This document shows positions 26,915 to 40,024 of a stretch of DNA of 64,000 nt, one piece after another (position 1 is the first letter of the stretch; every line of letters starts with the position of its first letter). Location of the stretch: positions 16,455,897 through 16,519,896 of the forward strand of contig JACBWW010000012.1 in NCBI GenBank assembly GCA_020086605.1. Reading direction: 5' to 3'. The notes below the pieces were generated by a model. That model searched no databases. It was not told the origin of the DNA and was given only the letters and a program-made list of their open reading frames with translations. This stretch comes from Lanius collurio (taxonomy: Eukaryota; Chordata; Aves; Passeriformes; Laniidae). Both the position numbers and the translations under genes were made by a program.

Positions 26915-29900
26915 TCTGAAATGCAGCAGCCCATTTTTATGAGAATTCCATATGGAAACAAAGCACAATAGAGAGTCAATCACATAAATTATTATTTTTG
27001 TGGAAAACCTTCCCTTTTCCCTCTTCAGCAATCTTCCACTGTAATTCCTTACCATTGACTAAGGTTTTTGGAAGCCTACAGGGTCTAGCCTGCAGCTGGC
27101 CTTTTTGGATGCTGCCATCCTGTAGGAAAGGAATGCCAGGACCACCTTATCTTTGCTTTGCCATTACAAAGAGGCAGCTCTAGTAGTCCAGTAGCTCTAA
27201 GGCAGCAGCATCCATCAGCACAGGGCTGTGTCCGGGACACTCAGCCATGCTCTGCATTCACAGCAATGAATGTTGGAACACGTGCTGCTGGTGTTGAGAG
27301 CAATGACAAAGGATGCTGCTGCAGGCCACATCCTTCCTAGGCTGTTAAGCTGGCAAGACAGCATAACCTCCTGGATGACTTTCCTTCCTGGATCCCCTGC
27401 TCTTCCACCTAGAAGTGGCTTTTTTGCAAGTCATCCACATCTTACAGAGCATGTTTTGTTTCCTGGGTGTCATGACAGTAGCTCATGAGAGTTGGGTCTT
27501 ACTCCAGAAGATACAACCTGCTGATGCTGAAAGCACTGCCTGTTTCCTCACACTAATTGCATGAAAACTCCTCAATCTGCTTTACCCTCCTGCTTCTCTC
27601 TGTCTGCTGAGGACTGCAGAGCAGGAGCGTGCCAGAAAAATAGGCAGAGGTCACATGTGGATTTCATCTTTCCAGAGAGACTGGCGTGTCAGAAAAGAAC
27701 AGGAGGTCAAAGGCACCAATGTGCTTCAACATCTTTGACTTCAGAGATAGCTTTCCTCGTCACTGCTTGGCCTTTCCTCTGTCAGTGTCCTGCTACCCTG
27801 GACCAGGTGTGTCTTACAGTCATCTGAAGCTATGCTTTGTGAAGGCAGGATATTGTCAGTGCTTTGGGTGCAGATCGAAAGAATGCCTGCAGAGGGTCAG
27901 ACTGAAGTGAGTGCCACAGCCTTCCTGCTGCAATGGGCTTTGGCTCTGCTTTTGTAAAACCAGATGTCCGGGATCAGACATGGGAAAAGGCGAGTAGTTG
28001 TTATAAAGTAATTCAGTAAATAAAATAAGTGGATATCACATCCCCAGCTGGAGTTTTTCCAGTCCAAAGTGCTTGAAAGTCATTAGTCAGGCTCCAAGAA
28101 ATCCTGAAATTGGCTTAAATAATATGAGATTAGAAAGTGCTTTTGGGGTTCACGTAGCTGCTTTTCAATATTGAAGCATTAAGGGCTCATGTGGGTTAGA
28201 AACATATTTTTATTAAAAAGTGAAGCAGGGATTTTCACTGAGGCTACTTCCAGGTTTGAAGAATTTCACAAAATATGGCAGAACTCACTGAAGCAGTTTC
28301 CTCAGTTTTTGATCTGGGAAGGAGAGCAACATCAGCTTTCAATGGGAAAGCACTTGCTTCCTCCAACTCCATAGGTGCCCAGGCAGCTGCTCCAGATTTA
28401 CACTTGAGTGTATGAGACCAGAGTCAAAGTAAACTTCAGCTGACAAAAAATGGTACAATAAATTTATGATTAGTCTTTTTTTTTGGTTGCCTTCTAATTA
28501 CCTCACATACCTCTTAATTTTCTATGTCAGGCAGCAAAGCTCAGGTCAAAAATGTGGACTATTGTATAATGAACATGACCTTCATATACTCAGTGTAATT
28601 TTTTTTGCAGTAAAGATGGTTATTTCTATTCATTTCCATTTATATGCTGGCATGAAGATACCATATGAAGATGACGATTTTCTTTTGAGATATTCATGTA
28701 TCTTCCAGAAAGATAAAATCTTTTAATTCATGTAATCTATAGCAGCAGCACCAAGGTACATTTTGATAAAAGCAGGCTAAGAATTTTTTTAATTCTATGT
28801 CATCCTTATTGATACAAACTAAACTCACAGCACTTTTAATTAAATTGTCAGTGTAGTGACAGTGACATTGAGAAGGTAGTTGCACAGTCATTCCTTTTTA
28901 ATGATGTCTCTTCTTGGTAATTAGGGTAATTCCAGATTTATGAGGATTAAAAGAGCCATATACCTTAAACTCGTTCTTGGAGGTTCTTGTAAGAGACTGA
29001 AAGTATTGTGTCAATGTAGTAAAACCAGAGGCAAGGTAATGACAGATACATGGTTCTCCCTTTCTGAAATCATGTCATTTGTCTTCTGAACATTTTTACA
29101 TCTATTGTGTGTGTGGCTGGAGAGAGAGCACAGGCTGCCTGCAGACATAGAGACTGCACTGGCATGGAGGAATAATGGAAGAGTGGTTCCGAAGCAAAAA
29201 AGATGTTGGTTACGGTGGTCAGAGTCTCCTACAGTAAAATCTTACCTGCCTTTTAAATGGGATTAATGATCTGGGGCACTTCAATCTAAAGCACTATGAA
29301 GGCTGGGGAGTAAGTTCTTAGAGGACAGGTAGTAGCAGCCTGTTCAAAATCAGAGTGCTCTGGTGTTTCTGACATTGATGCTTTGAAATTGAGGCATCCA
29401 TATCCAGAAAAGAGGTTGGTGGATGTGCCTGTCAAGCTCATTTCCTTTTATTCCCTGCATTTTTCCTCACACACTGTAGTCTCTTTGTGTGCAGAGTTTC
29501 TGTTCAGCATGTAGACTTGTGCAGGGTAGTGGAGGAGGCCAGGTGGTGGCAATGCCATGTGTTCCTGCCTGCAGCCCCCTGCCACTGCCTGCCACAGGCA
29601 GGGTTACCTTGGTGCCACTCTTGCCCATGTGTCTAGCTCTATGCAGCCCACCCACACCCGTGGGACTTCCATTACTCGCCAGTGCTTCTCCCTGAAACAG
29701 CAGTGTGCAAATAAAGCTGGCAGAAAACAGGCCTCGAAACAGGAGCTGAGAAATGAGGTCTCTGGGAGGATGCAAGGAAGTAGCCAGTGCTGTGGCTCTG
29801 TCTTGCATGGAAGGGGGCACCACGCACTTCACCCAAGCCCTGACGTCTCCTGTCCATATCTCTGGTTTGAATAACAGCCTTTTCATGTACCAGAATTAAG

Positions 29901-32900
29901 GAACGAGGTACTCCTGTATAGACACCATTTCTGTTCCTCAAGTGCCTGTCTCTCCTGCACAGGAGGACAGATCACCATGCACTCTCTGCAGCATATATTC
30001 AGTTACTATTTAACTACTGCCTGCCTTTTCACATGTCTGATTCTTGACATCTGTTCTTGCAAAACCAGACAAAATCACACCTTATCTATCTGGATGGTGA
30101 CTCTCACATGCTTGAAATACTCAGCTGATGTAAAATTGCCACTGATCTCAATGCAACTTGTATTTGGGGGATTGAAGGTTTGATTCCTTAACATAATACA
30201 CACCTGCCACAGTGAGTGGCAGTCAGAAGAGCCAGTACCAGGAAGCCCTGGGGTGCAGGCAATAGTGGCACAGCTGGTCCCAGCCACAGGGGCTGAGGCT
30301 GCATCCAGGGTGTCTGGAACTGAGCAGGAGCACAGGCATTGTCCTCTTTCCCTGAAGTGAGGCATGTTTTACCCAGTGGGCCAGTTGGCTTATGGATGCA
30401 GACATCCTTTAAATGAAAATCTTATTCACTCGAGAATGCTTCATGATTCTAAAGGAAAATGCATAAATGAAAATACAAACAGTGAGCAGAAAGTGGTAAT
30501 TAATGTCCAGTGCACATGTGCAGCATCACTGATAATGTTGCCTGGTAACAGAGGAAGGGGTGGCAGAGCCTCACCAGGAGCCAGTGGCAGCCTGTGAGTC
30601 CTTTTCAAGTCTGGAGTTTTGCCCAGGGGAGAGAGAGAACCCCACTGACTACTCTCTCCTCCTTATTGACCTCCATTTACAGATGTACATGCATGCATAC
30701 ATGCATACTTACATTTCTTTTGGGGCTGTAAAATGCCATCCTGAATAAATAAATACATGCGCTTTCTCTTTTCATCTCATACCAGACACTCATGTTTTGC
30801 TGTGAGGTGCCTACAAAGGGCTTTGAATAGCAGCATGTTCCAGTGGGGGGAATTTTTGCATCCTGTTCCTTTGATCATGATAGCATGGTGAGAAGGAAGC
30901 AGACTGTCTTCATTTCTGTAACTAGGTAGGGTGCCCAACTTGACAAGGAAAAACAGTTCTTACCCTACCAATTTGCTTTTTATGACCTAAAGGGCATTAG
31001 AACAATTTATACATTTGTAAGTGCATTAGAAAGAAGCTTGAAAAGAAAATTGGCAAATTCCTCACAAATCAGCATTCTTTTTCAGTCCTTAACATATTCT
31101 GGTCTATGAAATTATAATCTGTTTTCCTTGGGGTTTTTTTTCTATGTTTTCCATAGTTACAAGGCTAGTGTCCTTTTGTGTTCCTGCTGCAGTGCATGAG
31201 ACTGTTAACTAAAATCTGTAAACTGTGAATAAGCAAAAATATTTCATTGTTGCAGCAGCTACCAAGGCCACAAAGAGACACTCCTGAATTTACACTCCCA
31301 GCAGGCTGCAGCACAGGTTTTTAATTCATCCATTCTAAGTCCCACCTGATGCTGAGAGCTCAAGTCCAGGATGGAGTCCACTCAGAAACAACAGGCATTG
31401 TTAAGTAAAAGATGCTCTCACAAAAAAAAAATTTCCATCTTTTAACGATGGAACTAATGTATTAGGTGTTTCAATGCTGATGTGAGTCAGGCAGATTACA
31501 AGTGGTTTTCAACAGCTCTCACAGAAGTCAGGATAGTCTTTATCTGCAGCTGAGAGTTACCCCAAAAGGAAGTGTATTTTCTTTTCTTTAAAAACTACCC
31601 TGTGAATTCAAATAAACTCCTTCCTGCCAGAGGTGTGGCAGAAATTGCAGGTAGCCAACATGAGCTTCTGGGAGCCATCAACATCTTTATTAACTGAGTT
31701 CTGCAATTCATTCAAGAAATAGTTTGTCGTTCTCAGTAATTAGTAAATGTTTTATTAAAACGTTGATGGCATTGACTGGAAATGAAATAAAAGGATTTTT
31801 AATTTCTAAAAAGCCTGTAAGTAATTACCAGTTCAAGCCTAAGAAACCATTCAACTGCAGTAGAGCCTCAGACCTTTTTTAGCATCTACCTCTATCTATT
31901 TTTTAGAGTGTAGAGGATTAGAATTAAGAAAACCTATTAAACAATTGAATCCCAGCTTTTACAATAACTGTAATCTAATAAAAGATTAATGCATCACAGC
32001 AAATCTGTGTATCTTGCCAGTGGAAGGTTTTTTGACTGAGCCATTAGAGGTGTGACTTTCATCACAGGCTAATGACTACATAAATAAAACAACCTCACAG
32101 TAGAAGAGTTTCAGAAGGCTTTTTTATGGTAATAAAAATTAATTGCCTACAATCAAAAGTGAAAATATGTGAAGAGAGTACACAAGGGAGATCCATTATT
32201 TGAAGTGAATCATAAAAATTGTTAGGAGAATTAAAAAGTTACAACACAAACAGTGTGATTCCTATCACCACAATCTACGTTTACAATGAACAGTAGACTT
32301 ACCTGCTTTGTTTTGAAATTATAGCAACACTGATTGATGACAATAAAGAATAAAAATGTCATTTTTTAAAGGCACTTTCCATTTATAGACTGCGTTGTTC
32401 AGGGACCAAGTGCTGAATCCACCAAAAACCATATCATGTTTAATATCATGACTCAAACAACTTTGCAGGAATGATATGCAGCCACAGTTCTAATTACTTG
32501 CAGTACATGGGATAGATGGATTTTTTGTTCTCTTGGGATTGTCACAGCAGCAACGAACTGGGTGTTTCTGAGTGAGAGACTTAGTGAAATATTACCTGGC
32601 ACATTGAGTAGCCATGAAATTGGAGGGAAGGTTGGACACCCTGAAAGGTGTTTTTCTGCAACTCTGAAGCCATGAAATTGAACAGCAGCCAATCCCTTTG
32701 AAAGACCGCTCAGTAATGAGCTGTAAAAAGCAGGATAGTTCAGTGAGATGCTGCTTTATAAACAGTAGGAGAGAGATTTTGGCTAGCAGACAAACTCCTT
32801 CCAGCATCTTGATGAAGCAAGCATCATTTTCCTGCTGGGAAGCTGCCCATTATCATCAATCCCAACCACTGCGCTTTGGGTCTTCCAAAGGAGTATTTTG

Positions 32901-34439
32901 CACTAATGACATTAACAAATATAAATTCAGATAGCACCTTTTAGCCTTATTGTGTGTGGTTTATCATTACTAAACACAATTAGTAATCACAATAACAACA
33001 TATCTGAAGTAAAGATAGGACAAGGAAATACAGTAACACCTCCACAACCTGGTGTCGAGTTGATCATCTGATCTTAGTGGGAGCTTCAAGCCATAGCAGT
33101 TGGGTTGCTGTTTAATAATGCAAAATACAGCTTCATGACTCCCTACACTGAGGAAGAGAACATAGCCAGCAAAGGCTGTTTATTTTCCTTTTCTCTATTT
33201 GCTGTTATCCAACTGTATTGGTTTTTTTCCAAATATCTGCTATTGCCACACAAAACACGTGGCAATGTTGATGGCTGTTAGGAAATTATTTGCTGGAGGT
33301 TGTTGTGAATGGTGTCCTCTCTCATTCTCAATGTAGAGCACACCCTGCTTTGGTAGGGTTCCTCCCTGACCACCTGTTCTCTTCAAATATTTTCTGATGA
33401 CAGTCTAGCAGGATAAATGCCAACCATCAAAACTTTTGTTTAATGCTGTAGTATGAAGCTAATTGACCCCCAGCAGCCATGGGGGAGTGACAGAGAAAAA
33501 CAGGTAAGCACAGCAGGATGGACTTCGGTACCATCTGGATTCAGGAGCTCTTCATTACCTGGGTTTTCTCATTTTCTCCAAATTACTTCTGTTAGGGAGG
33601 GGTTACCTCCTGGAAATGATCTCACTTTTGTTAGGTACTAGAATACATATTAACACACCAAACTTTACGTGTTCACATTTGGTGATGTCTGTCTAGGAAC
33701 TCACAGTTTGAATGGATGTGGGAGAAAATTTATGGAGAAGTTCATTTTTCTCTCATATAAAATCTAATACATTTATAATTTGGACCATTTTGTTAGACCA
33801 AAATTGGTCCTTGGACCAACTTTTTTCATCACTGTACCTCAGCACCTTAGTTCCTAGGAGCTGAATATGGTTCAGAAAAGGAGTTTGCAAATAAAAAATA
33901 GGATTTTTTTCTTGTAAGTTATGTCATTCTGGACATTGAGAAGTGAGTAACCTTCATAACATCAAATTTTGAAGCACACAGGCCCTAATTGCCTTCACTT
34001 TACCCATGGCTGAGGCAGCATATTTTGATTGGCCAGGGTTCATTTAGACAATCCTTTAAATATCTGGCAAGTTTTATCAGTCTTTGTGAGCCTACTGAGC
34101 CCACCTAGTTGTTTTGGAAAGCACCAAAATCAGATCCTTAGGATGTTTTTGTCTCTCAGAAGCTAAGAATTCTCACAAACAGAAGGGTTTATCTACTGGT
34201 GGCAAAGATGTGGTTTCATCTTAGTGCAATATTTGAGACAGTGTCTTGGCTAATCCTGTTCTTCCTAGATGCAGTTAGCTGCAGCACCACTGGAATATAA
34301 ACCTGATGATGACCTTCTGTGCAATTATGAATTTCTTACCTTACCCCTGCTCTCTCAAGTGCCTGTGTATTAGAGGGAAAAATGGCTCATAAGGATCTTG
34401 GGTATCCAAATCTTTGTGTTCACTTGTATGTCAAAGCTG

Positions 34440-35115
34440 TTGAAACTGGAAGGATTCTCGCGTGCCATATGTATCCGTGTTGGATATACCTCCACCATCT
34501 ATGGCACAATAATAAGAACAAGATGCAGGCCTAGAAACTGACAAAAATGCAAACCTCAAAGCTGCCAAATTAAGTAAATTTGTCAGAGAAGCAGTGAAAG
34601 CATCTGCAGGCTGCATCTCATGAATTTCATAAGGAAGAGAATTCCACCAAATTGGGGCCAGGCTTATTCCAGATGGCACAGATGGTTTAGCAAGTGACAG
34701 ATTGGAAACAGAACCCAAATTATGAGCAAGTACATAAACAGAAATCAAAATTTCTCCAATAGGTAGGAGTCATAGTCTGAAGGGTCTTCAGAGACAATAA
34801 TAACATGTTAATTTAAAGCCTTAAGAAGTAGCCAAATTGAATGCCTGAATAAGGATGGAAGATGACAAGTTGTGAGAAGAGCACACAACTTTTCAATAGC
34901 TGCCAAGCTTGGAGTAGATTCTCTACAAAACAGAGAGGCAGAAAAAGGCCACCCAAATGTAGCTATAGTCCAACCTGTAAACTGCAGAAAAACAAGTCAA
35001 GATTTTGTTAACTGGCTCATTGCAAAACCAGTCTGAAAGCTGGATGGAAAAAATGACATTGTTGTCTTTTTTAATCAAAATCCAATTCAGACTGGCTTTT
35101 ATGAGAGCCAAGTTA
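34440..35115 (-). mobile_element. Decayed LINE fragment (CR1/L2-superfamily reverse-transcriptase tail)
   Basis: Read on the minus strand, several landmarks of the C-terminal part of a CR1/L2-type ORF2 appear in the right order. RLDYSYI (about 34958-34976) resembles the family's SRLDYCN motif. After frame breaks comes a region resembling the W-L-P-V...R-I-x-F-K block (about 34800-34830). Then comes IWWNSLPYEI followed by AFTASLTNLL (about 34580-34655), resembling the WNSLP...F...L...L end of ORF2. Stop codons and frameshifts interrupt the frame, so it is a dead copy. RLDY and WNSLP are about 110 codons apart, somewhat closer than I would expect, which suggests small deletions. The divergence points to an ancient insertion. 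I cannot assign the subfamily (CR1, L2 or L3), and the edges are approximate. Confidence 0.6.
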
Positions 35116-36689
35116 TAGATGGGTGATAATGTGTAAATTATAAAAACAGTAAGTACCGTGACCACGTGAAGAAAATGTGTGAAAACAATAGGAGTAATGA
35201 AAGAAGAATCAGAAGTCAGAATTTCAGTGTCAGTAAGGGAAGGAAGGAAATCACAGCAAAGCTAATCCTCAAAATGGCATGTGGGGAAAAGTGAGAGGAA
35301 TCTTAGCTCTTAAACAAAGACGGATTATTTTATTATCCAGTAATACAAACCACCATATGTACTGTCTTAAAATTCAAGACAGCAAAACATTTTAATTAAT
35401 TGAATAATAACTACATTTTAAGGGCATTATAAGAACTTGTGATTGTGAAAGCACCAATTATAGGTTTGTGTGTATGTGTATGTCCATATGTGCACACTCA
35501 GATATGTTTATACACACAGACATGTAAAATGCATGGATAACATTTTACAGCTGCAAGTGTCTCCTACTCCCTTTAAGCCAATGGTAATAAGGCCTTCAAA
35601 AACCCATCATTGCTGATGAATCCCTAGATGTTAAACATGGGCTATGGTACTTATTCATGTGTGAGGGTTGATTTTGTGGCCCAGGGAAGGAATTCTATAG
35701 AATCAGAGTGATGGGGAACATGCTGTGGAGCTGACATGCTCTCTCTTAATACTTTCTAAACTTCTCCCGGCATTATGGACAAGTATTTTCTTGGTAAAAG
35801 GTCAAAATAGTAAAAGCAGTGGTGTTTTGCTCTTTAAGGCGTGGTTAGCTCTTCCTTGTGGTCCTATTGCACAGGGGCTGTGGATATTCTTTTCCTGCTC
35901 TTCTTTAAGGAGCTGGATATGTTCCACCTCCTATATCCACATGAAGAGGGCTGGAGAGCCTCAGTAGCTTTGCTCTGTCCCACACCACACACATACATCC
36001 CCCTTCATTTAATCTGATAGGTTTTGTTTATGCTTTTATCTGGACAAATGCACTAAATGCACATCCCCAGGATCCAGGCCAAGCTCTAGATTTATTCTAA
36101 TGTGGATCCAAGGAACTGTCCTAAGCAGGGTTTGCTCCACAGTACTTTGGTGAAAAACTGTATCATAGCTCTTCTGTCACCCACTGTCAGAAAACCTTTT
36201 GTTCAAAGAGAGTATGCGTGGCCTATGAACAACCCATAAAACGTCTGAGAAAATTAAGGGGGGGAAAGAAGTGTATTTATGTTGCACCGTTTTGCCTGCT
36301 GGCCAGGCAGGTCACCTCTTTTTTTCATGTTTTAATCTGGTCTATCTGCAATATCATCTCTATACCATCTCCCTGGTTTCTTTATTTTCCTGTCAGTCTC
36401 TGCCCTACTCCTTGCCCCACCACCTTTCTGAATTTCTTTGATATTCAGATTGACTCAAATATGCTCTCAGATCAAGCAGTGGGAAAAAAGCAGTAATTTA
36501 AGCCACGTTGTAAATCCCACATAGGCACTAGAGGTTTCTCTCCATATCTGCCTCCCTCCCCTCCAAATATCACCAGAATGTTTTGGGGGTCTGATACTGC
36601 CTGCCTCCTCTATCTTTCCTGGAAAAGGGAGAAAAATCCCCTGTGGGTGGGGAACGCAGAGACCCTGAAGCCTCTTTTCTTCTCTGATG

Positions 36690-36760
36690 TTCAGCACGTG
36701 CTGATTGCGCGGGAAGGAGGGGAGGGAGCACTGCCGGGGGAAACGCGTGCTGTGTTCCTT
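36690..36760. promoter_or_regulatory. CpG-bearing patch with E-box and E2F-like site
   Basis: In an otherwise CpG-poor region, this stretch carries a perfect CACGTG E-box (36695-36700) and TTGCGCGGGAA, an E2F-like motif (36705-36715). A G-rich purine run and further CpGs (GCCGGGGGAAACGCG) follow. It is too short for a CpG island. It could be a small enhancer or an alternative promoter element; its function is inferred from motifs only. Confidence 0.25.
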
Positions 36761-39700
36761 GGGTAAAGGCAGCAAGCCTTAGCTTAATGAATCAGCGGCT
36801 TTCATCTGAAGAGGGGCTTGCACAACGTCCCTAATTGGATTTTTCTGAAGAACTGCAGGTCCTAGATCATCGCCTGGAAGGGGGAGGTGGTAACAAATGT
36901 GGATGATGTGTGGTGTTGCTTAAAGGAAAGGGAGGGTACTGGGTTGGAGACAGTGTCAGCACCAGCCTCGTGTGGCTGCTGTGATATGACAGGTCCCACA
37001 TCAGTGATGGCATTTCAGGCACAGCAGGAGATCCTATTAAAAATAGGAGAAAACTGCCAGCCTTCCTACAACAACACAACCTCCTGTGTGACAATTTATC
37101 CAACTCCAAAGGATGCCAGCATCCCTGGGGGACATCTGCATTCCCACCTCGCTCTCCCATCACTCATCCTGACTGAAGTGGTGCCATCCATCTTTGGGCT
37201 CACCCACTCCACTGTTTCTATGGGGTGTGGATGCTGGGGGCACTGGCAGGTGATGTCTTGGGAGCACCTGGACATGAGGTAGGAGCCTGCATTTGGGCTA
37301 TGCCAGGGAGCAGACAACTGGCTGCTAATTAAACATGGCTTTAGGCTGTAGTCACTACACCTTTGAGAAGATGATTAAAAGAGAAATGCGTTGACGTGTT
37401 CTCTGTTAGAAAAAAAGTCTCCATGTCTGTCCCACCATATATGGAAGTGGAGATATTCTTTCAACAGGGGCTCGTGAAAATATGAGGTGGGCTCTCACTA
37501 AGTGAGAAGAGGCAGATATCAAGAAATTTTCCTGATGACTGGGAATTCCCCTTCTTTTCCTTGGATGACCTTATTTTGCACCTCCTGTAGTTGCTGTTGA
37601 TTTCAAAGAAAGGAGACAAATTGGGTTTCTCTGTGTATGAGAGAGTGTATTCACTAGTGACAGTTTTGTCAGAAACCAAATGGAGTCTTTAAACTAGGAG
37701 TAGATTATCTGACCTGTCTTTCTTTTTTCTTATTCCCTCTATTATGACTGTTAATTTTTCTAAGTAGTTTTGTTCTTTCTCTTTCACAGTTCCACTTCAG
37801 ATGCTTGATCCTGCCTAGTACTTTCTCTCTGACCTTCCAGGCTGTTGCCATGGAAATTCAGCTTGGTAACTTCAGTGATGGATTAGTCAGAAGACAAAAG
37901 ATAGACTGGATAGAAAATTGTTACCAAAAATCCATAAAATAAAACTCCTTAACACCAATGTGGCATTAAGAAGCAGGCATTCTTTACTTGGTGCCAGATG
38001 CACAAGGGGATATTTCCACCAAAATATCGCCCATGCTGAGTGCAGAAAAGGCTCCTCATGTTTATATACTATAGTTTACAAACATATTCACTGATTTCCC
38101 AGAAGAAACATACATATGATAATAATTTCCTCAGAGTCATCAGCACATTTCCTCCCCCCATCAGCACATATGTTCTCTTGTCCCAGGGGTCTCTCTGGTG
38201 GGCTTTGGTGGTCACTGCCCTAAAGCTGTAGCTCACTACCTGATGAACTCAATGTTACTTCCCAAAAATGGAGCTTAGGTGTCACAATTGTCTAGTTCAT
38301 TACTCTGGATATCAACGAAGCACGTTCTCCCATCCCTCTCCTTGGTTAATGTTTAACATGATCCTCCTCACTGTGCAGTTTCCTGGGCTGATGGTTTTGC
38401 AAAATAATCATTGTCTTTACCAACTGAGCAAACAGTTCTTCATCTGGCAACAAAATGAATCTTCATTTGCAGAAAGAGCAAGACTGGTTGTGACTGTGCA
38501 GTTACCAAGTCTGAGGAAGCTGCTGAAAGCAAAGTCCTGACTCTGGATTTGCCACATGATGCTTGGGATCAAGTTCTGGACCAGCTCACGTATGACTACA
38601 CCGGGAAAGTGGTATACCTGGCAGCCTAGTGCTGGAGGAGGGGGTTCAGTCTATGCCTTTGCCCACCACAGGTGGGTCACATCTCAATAGATTGCAGACA
38701 GGTGCCAGAATTTAATCAGCATTTCATCAGCCTCAGCTGGGATTCAGGGCTGCTAGGGCTTCAGTGGTCTATATGGCTGTAAATCCTTGATTTACCAAGC
38801 TAAAGCACACAAGGCTCCCTGAAATACTTGCATTTCTCTGGAAGATCTTACAGAAATCCCCCAATGAGAAGCTCTCTAGTATGAAGGCAAGGCCAGATGT
38901 CAATTTAATGTTTTGTCTTATTGCACCTTATCTTTGCTGTAGAAAGCTGTGATGGGTATTCCTTGGCCCGCTTGCCCCCGTGGGTTTATGTGGTGATTTC
39001 AGTGGGTTTCCAAGAGGGGGGGTGAGCAGAGCTGCTGCTCCCACGCAGTGCTGCACGTGTTGCTGAGGGTGCATGGGTAGGGCCAGATGTGCAGCACTTT
39101 GCTGATCTGCTCCTGAGAACCCCACAGCTTCCAGGACGCTGCTTGACATTTTGGTACGATCTGACGACTTGCAGCGTGTGCCCAGAGCGCTGTATTGCTG
39201 TCACTGTGCTGGATGTGGGCCAAGCATCCAAAGGGCAGTGAGTTGGTTAATATGGTAATCACGTTGCATCCTAGTCTCTCCATATGACAGAGCTTTCCAT
39301 TCCTGTTCATGACTATGCCACATTTTTCTCTAAGGGCAAATGTGACTTAAGCAAAGTAGCAGAAGGGAAAGAGACTAGTCAGCATTCATCAGGGAAAAGA
39401 GAGATCTGTGGTGTAAAACAGTAGTATTCGGGATTGTAAACATCAGGAGCAACTCCCACCACTGCAGGATACAGTCTGTTTGGCCTGATAAATCTTTGAG
39501 GACTGGAAGCCGAAATAAACAACAGGAGTGCTGAAAAATTAAAAACCAGTGAGGGTCAAAAAGCCTTGAGGTGGCAGGGACTTCCATGTCCAATCCAGCA
39601 AAAAGAAGAGGGAGCTGACATATCTCAGAAGAGGTGGTGCCTGTTTTCTGAGGGATGAGAGCTGCAGCAGCTGGAGATTGTGCAGTTGGCTGCAGGCAGT

Positions 39701-39943
39701 GTTTAACAGCTGGCTTAGCATCTAGCCCTACTGAAGGGCCTCACACCGTGGGAGTTATTTGGGTTCCCAGCATGATTTTATCCTCCTGCCAAGGATTAGA
39801 GCAGTGCAGGGCCTCTGCCATTCTGTGGGGACAAAGTAGGGTACAGGAGCTTCTACAAAATGAGAGCCAAGCTAAAGGTTTTGGCTAAAGCCACTTTAGA
39901 TTGGTGGATCCACTGATGGCAGTGGCCCCAGGAAGAGACCTTG

Positions 39944-40024
39944 AATCTTTGCATCTTGTCTTGAACAAACACGAACCTTTTTTAATCTTTTGCATCTTGT
40001 CTTGAACAAACACGAACCTTTTTT
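39944..40024. repeat. 41-bp tandem duplication
   Basis: Two adjacent copies (39944-39983 and 39984-40024) each run AATCTTTTGCATCTTG... to CACGAACC followed by six T. They differ only by one T in the short T run, which suggests a fairly recent duplication. Confidence 0.95.

Larger units (their letters stand above)
17943..34439. other. Non-coding, probable TMEM108 5' intron, segment 2
   Basis: Unique non-coding sequence. It contains a C-rich run (18285-18298), a 24-bp tandem duplication (25695-25742), an A-rich tract (26888-26914) and a CATG/CATA-rich patch (about 30682-30710). A GC-richer patch at about 29480-29870 carries a 139-codon minus-strand open frame with no recognisable domain, which I read as compositional. 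AT-rich, repeat-free stretches at about 23580-24020 and 31640-32350 are candidate conserved non-coding elements only on appearance. Confidence 0.6.

Noticed and set aside
29467..29886. 139-codon minus-strand open frame
   Set aside because: Local GC enrichment lengthens open frames on both strands here. No domain, splice context or family resemblance was seen.
33453..33510. Possible first coding exon (ATG followed by CAG|GTAAGC at 33504)
   Set aside because: The peptide MKLIDPQQPWGSDREKQ does not resemble the TMEM108 N-terminus, and the phase does not fit the central exon. A lone donor match is expected by chance.
36887..37282. 131-codon plus-strand open frame
   Set aside because: Same length class as chance frames in a GC-richer patch. 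An overlapping minus-strand frame is nearly as long, and there is no recognisable protein.
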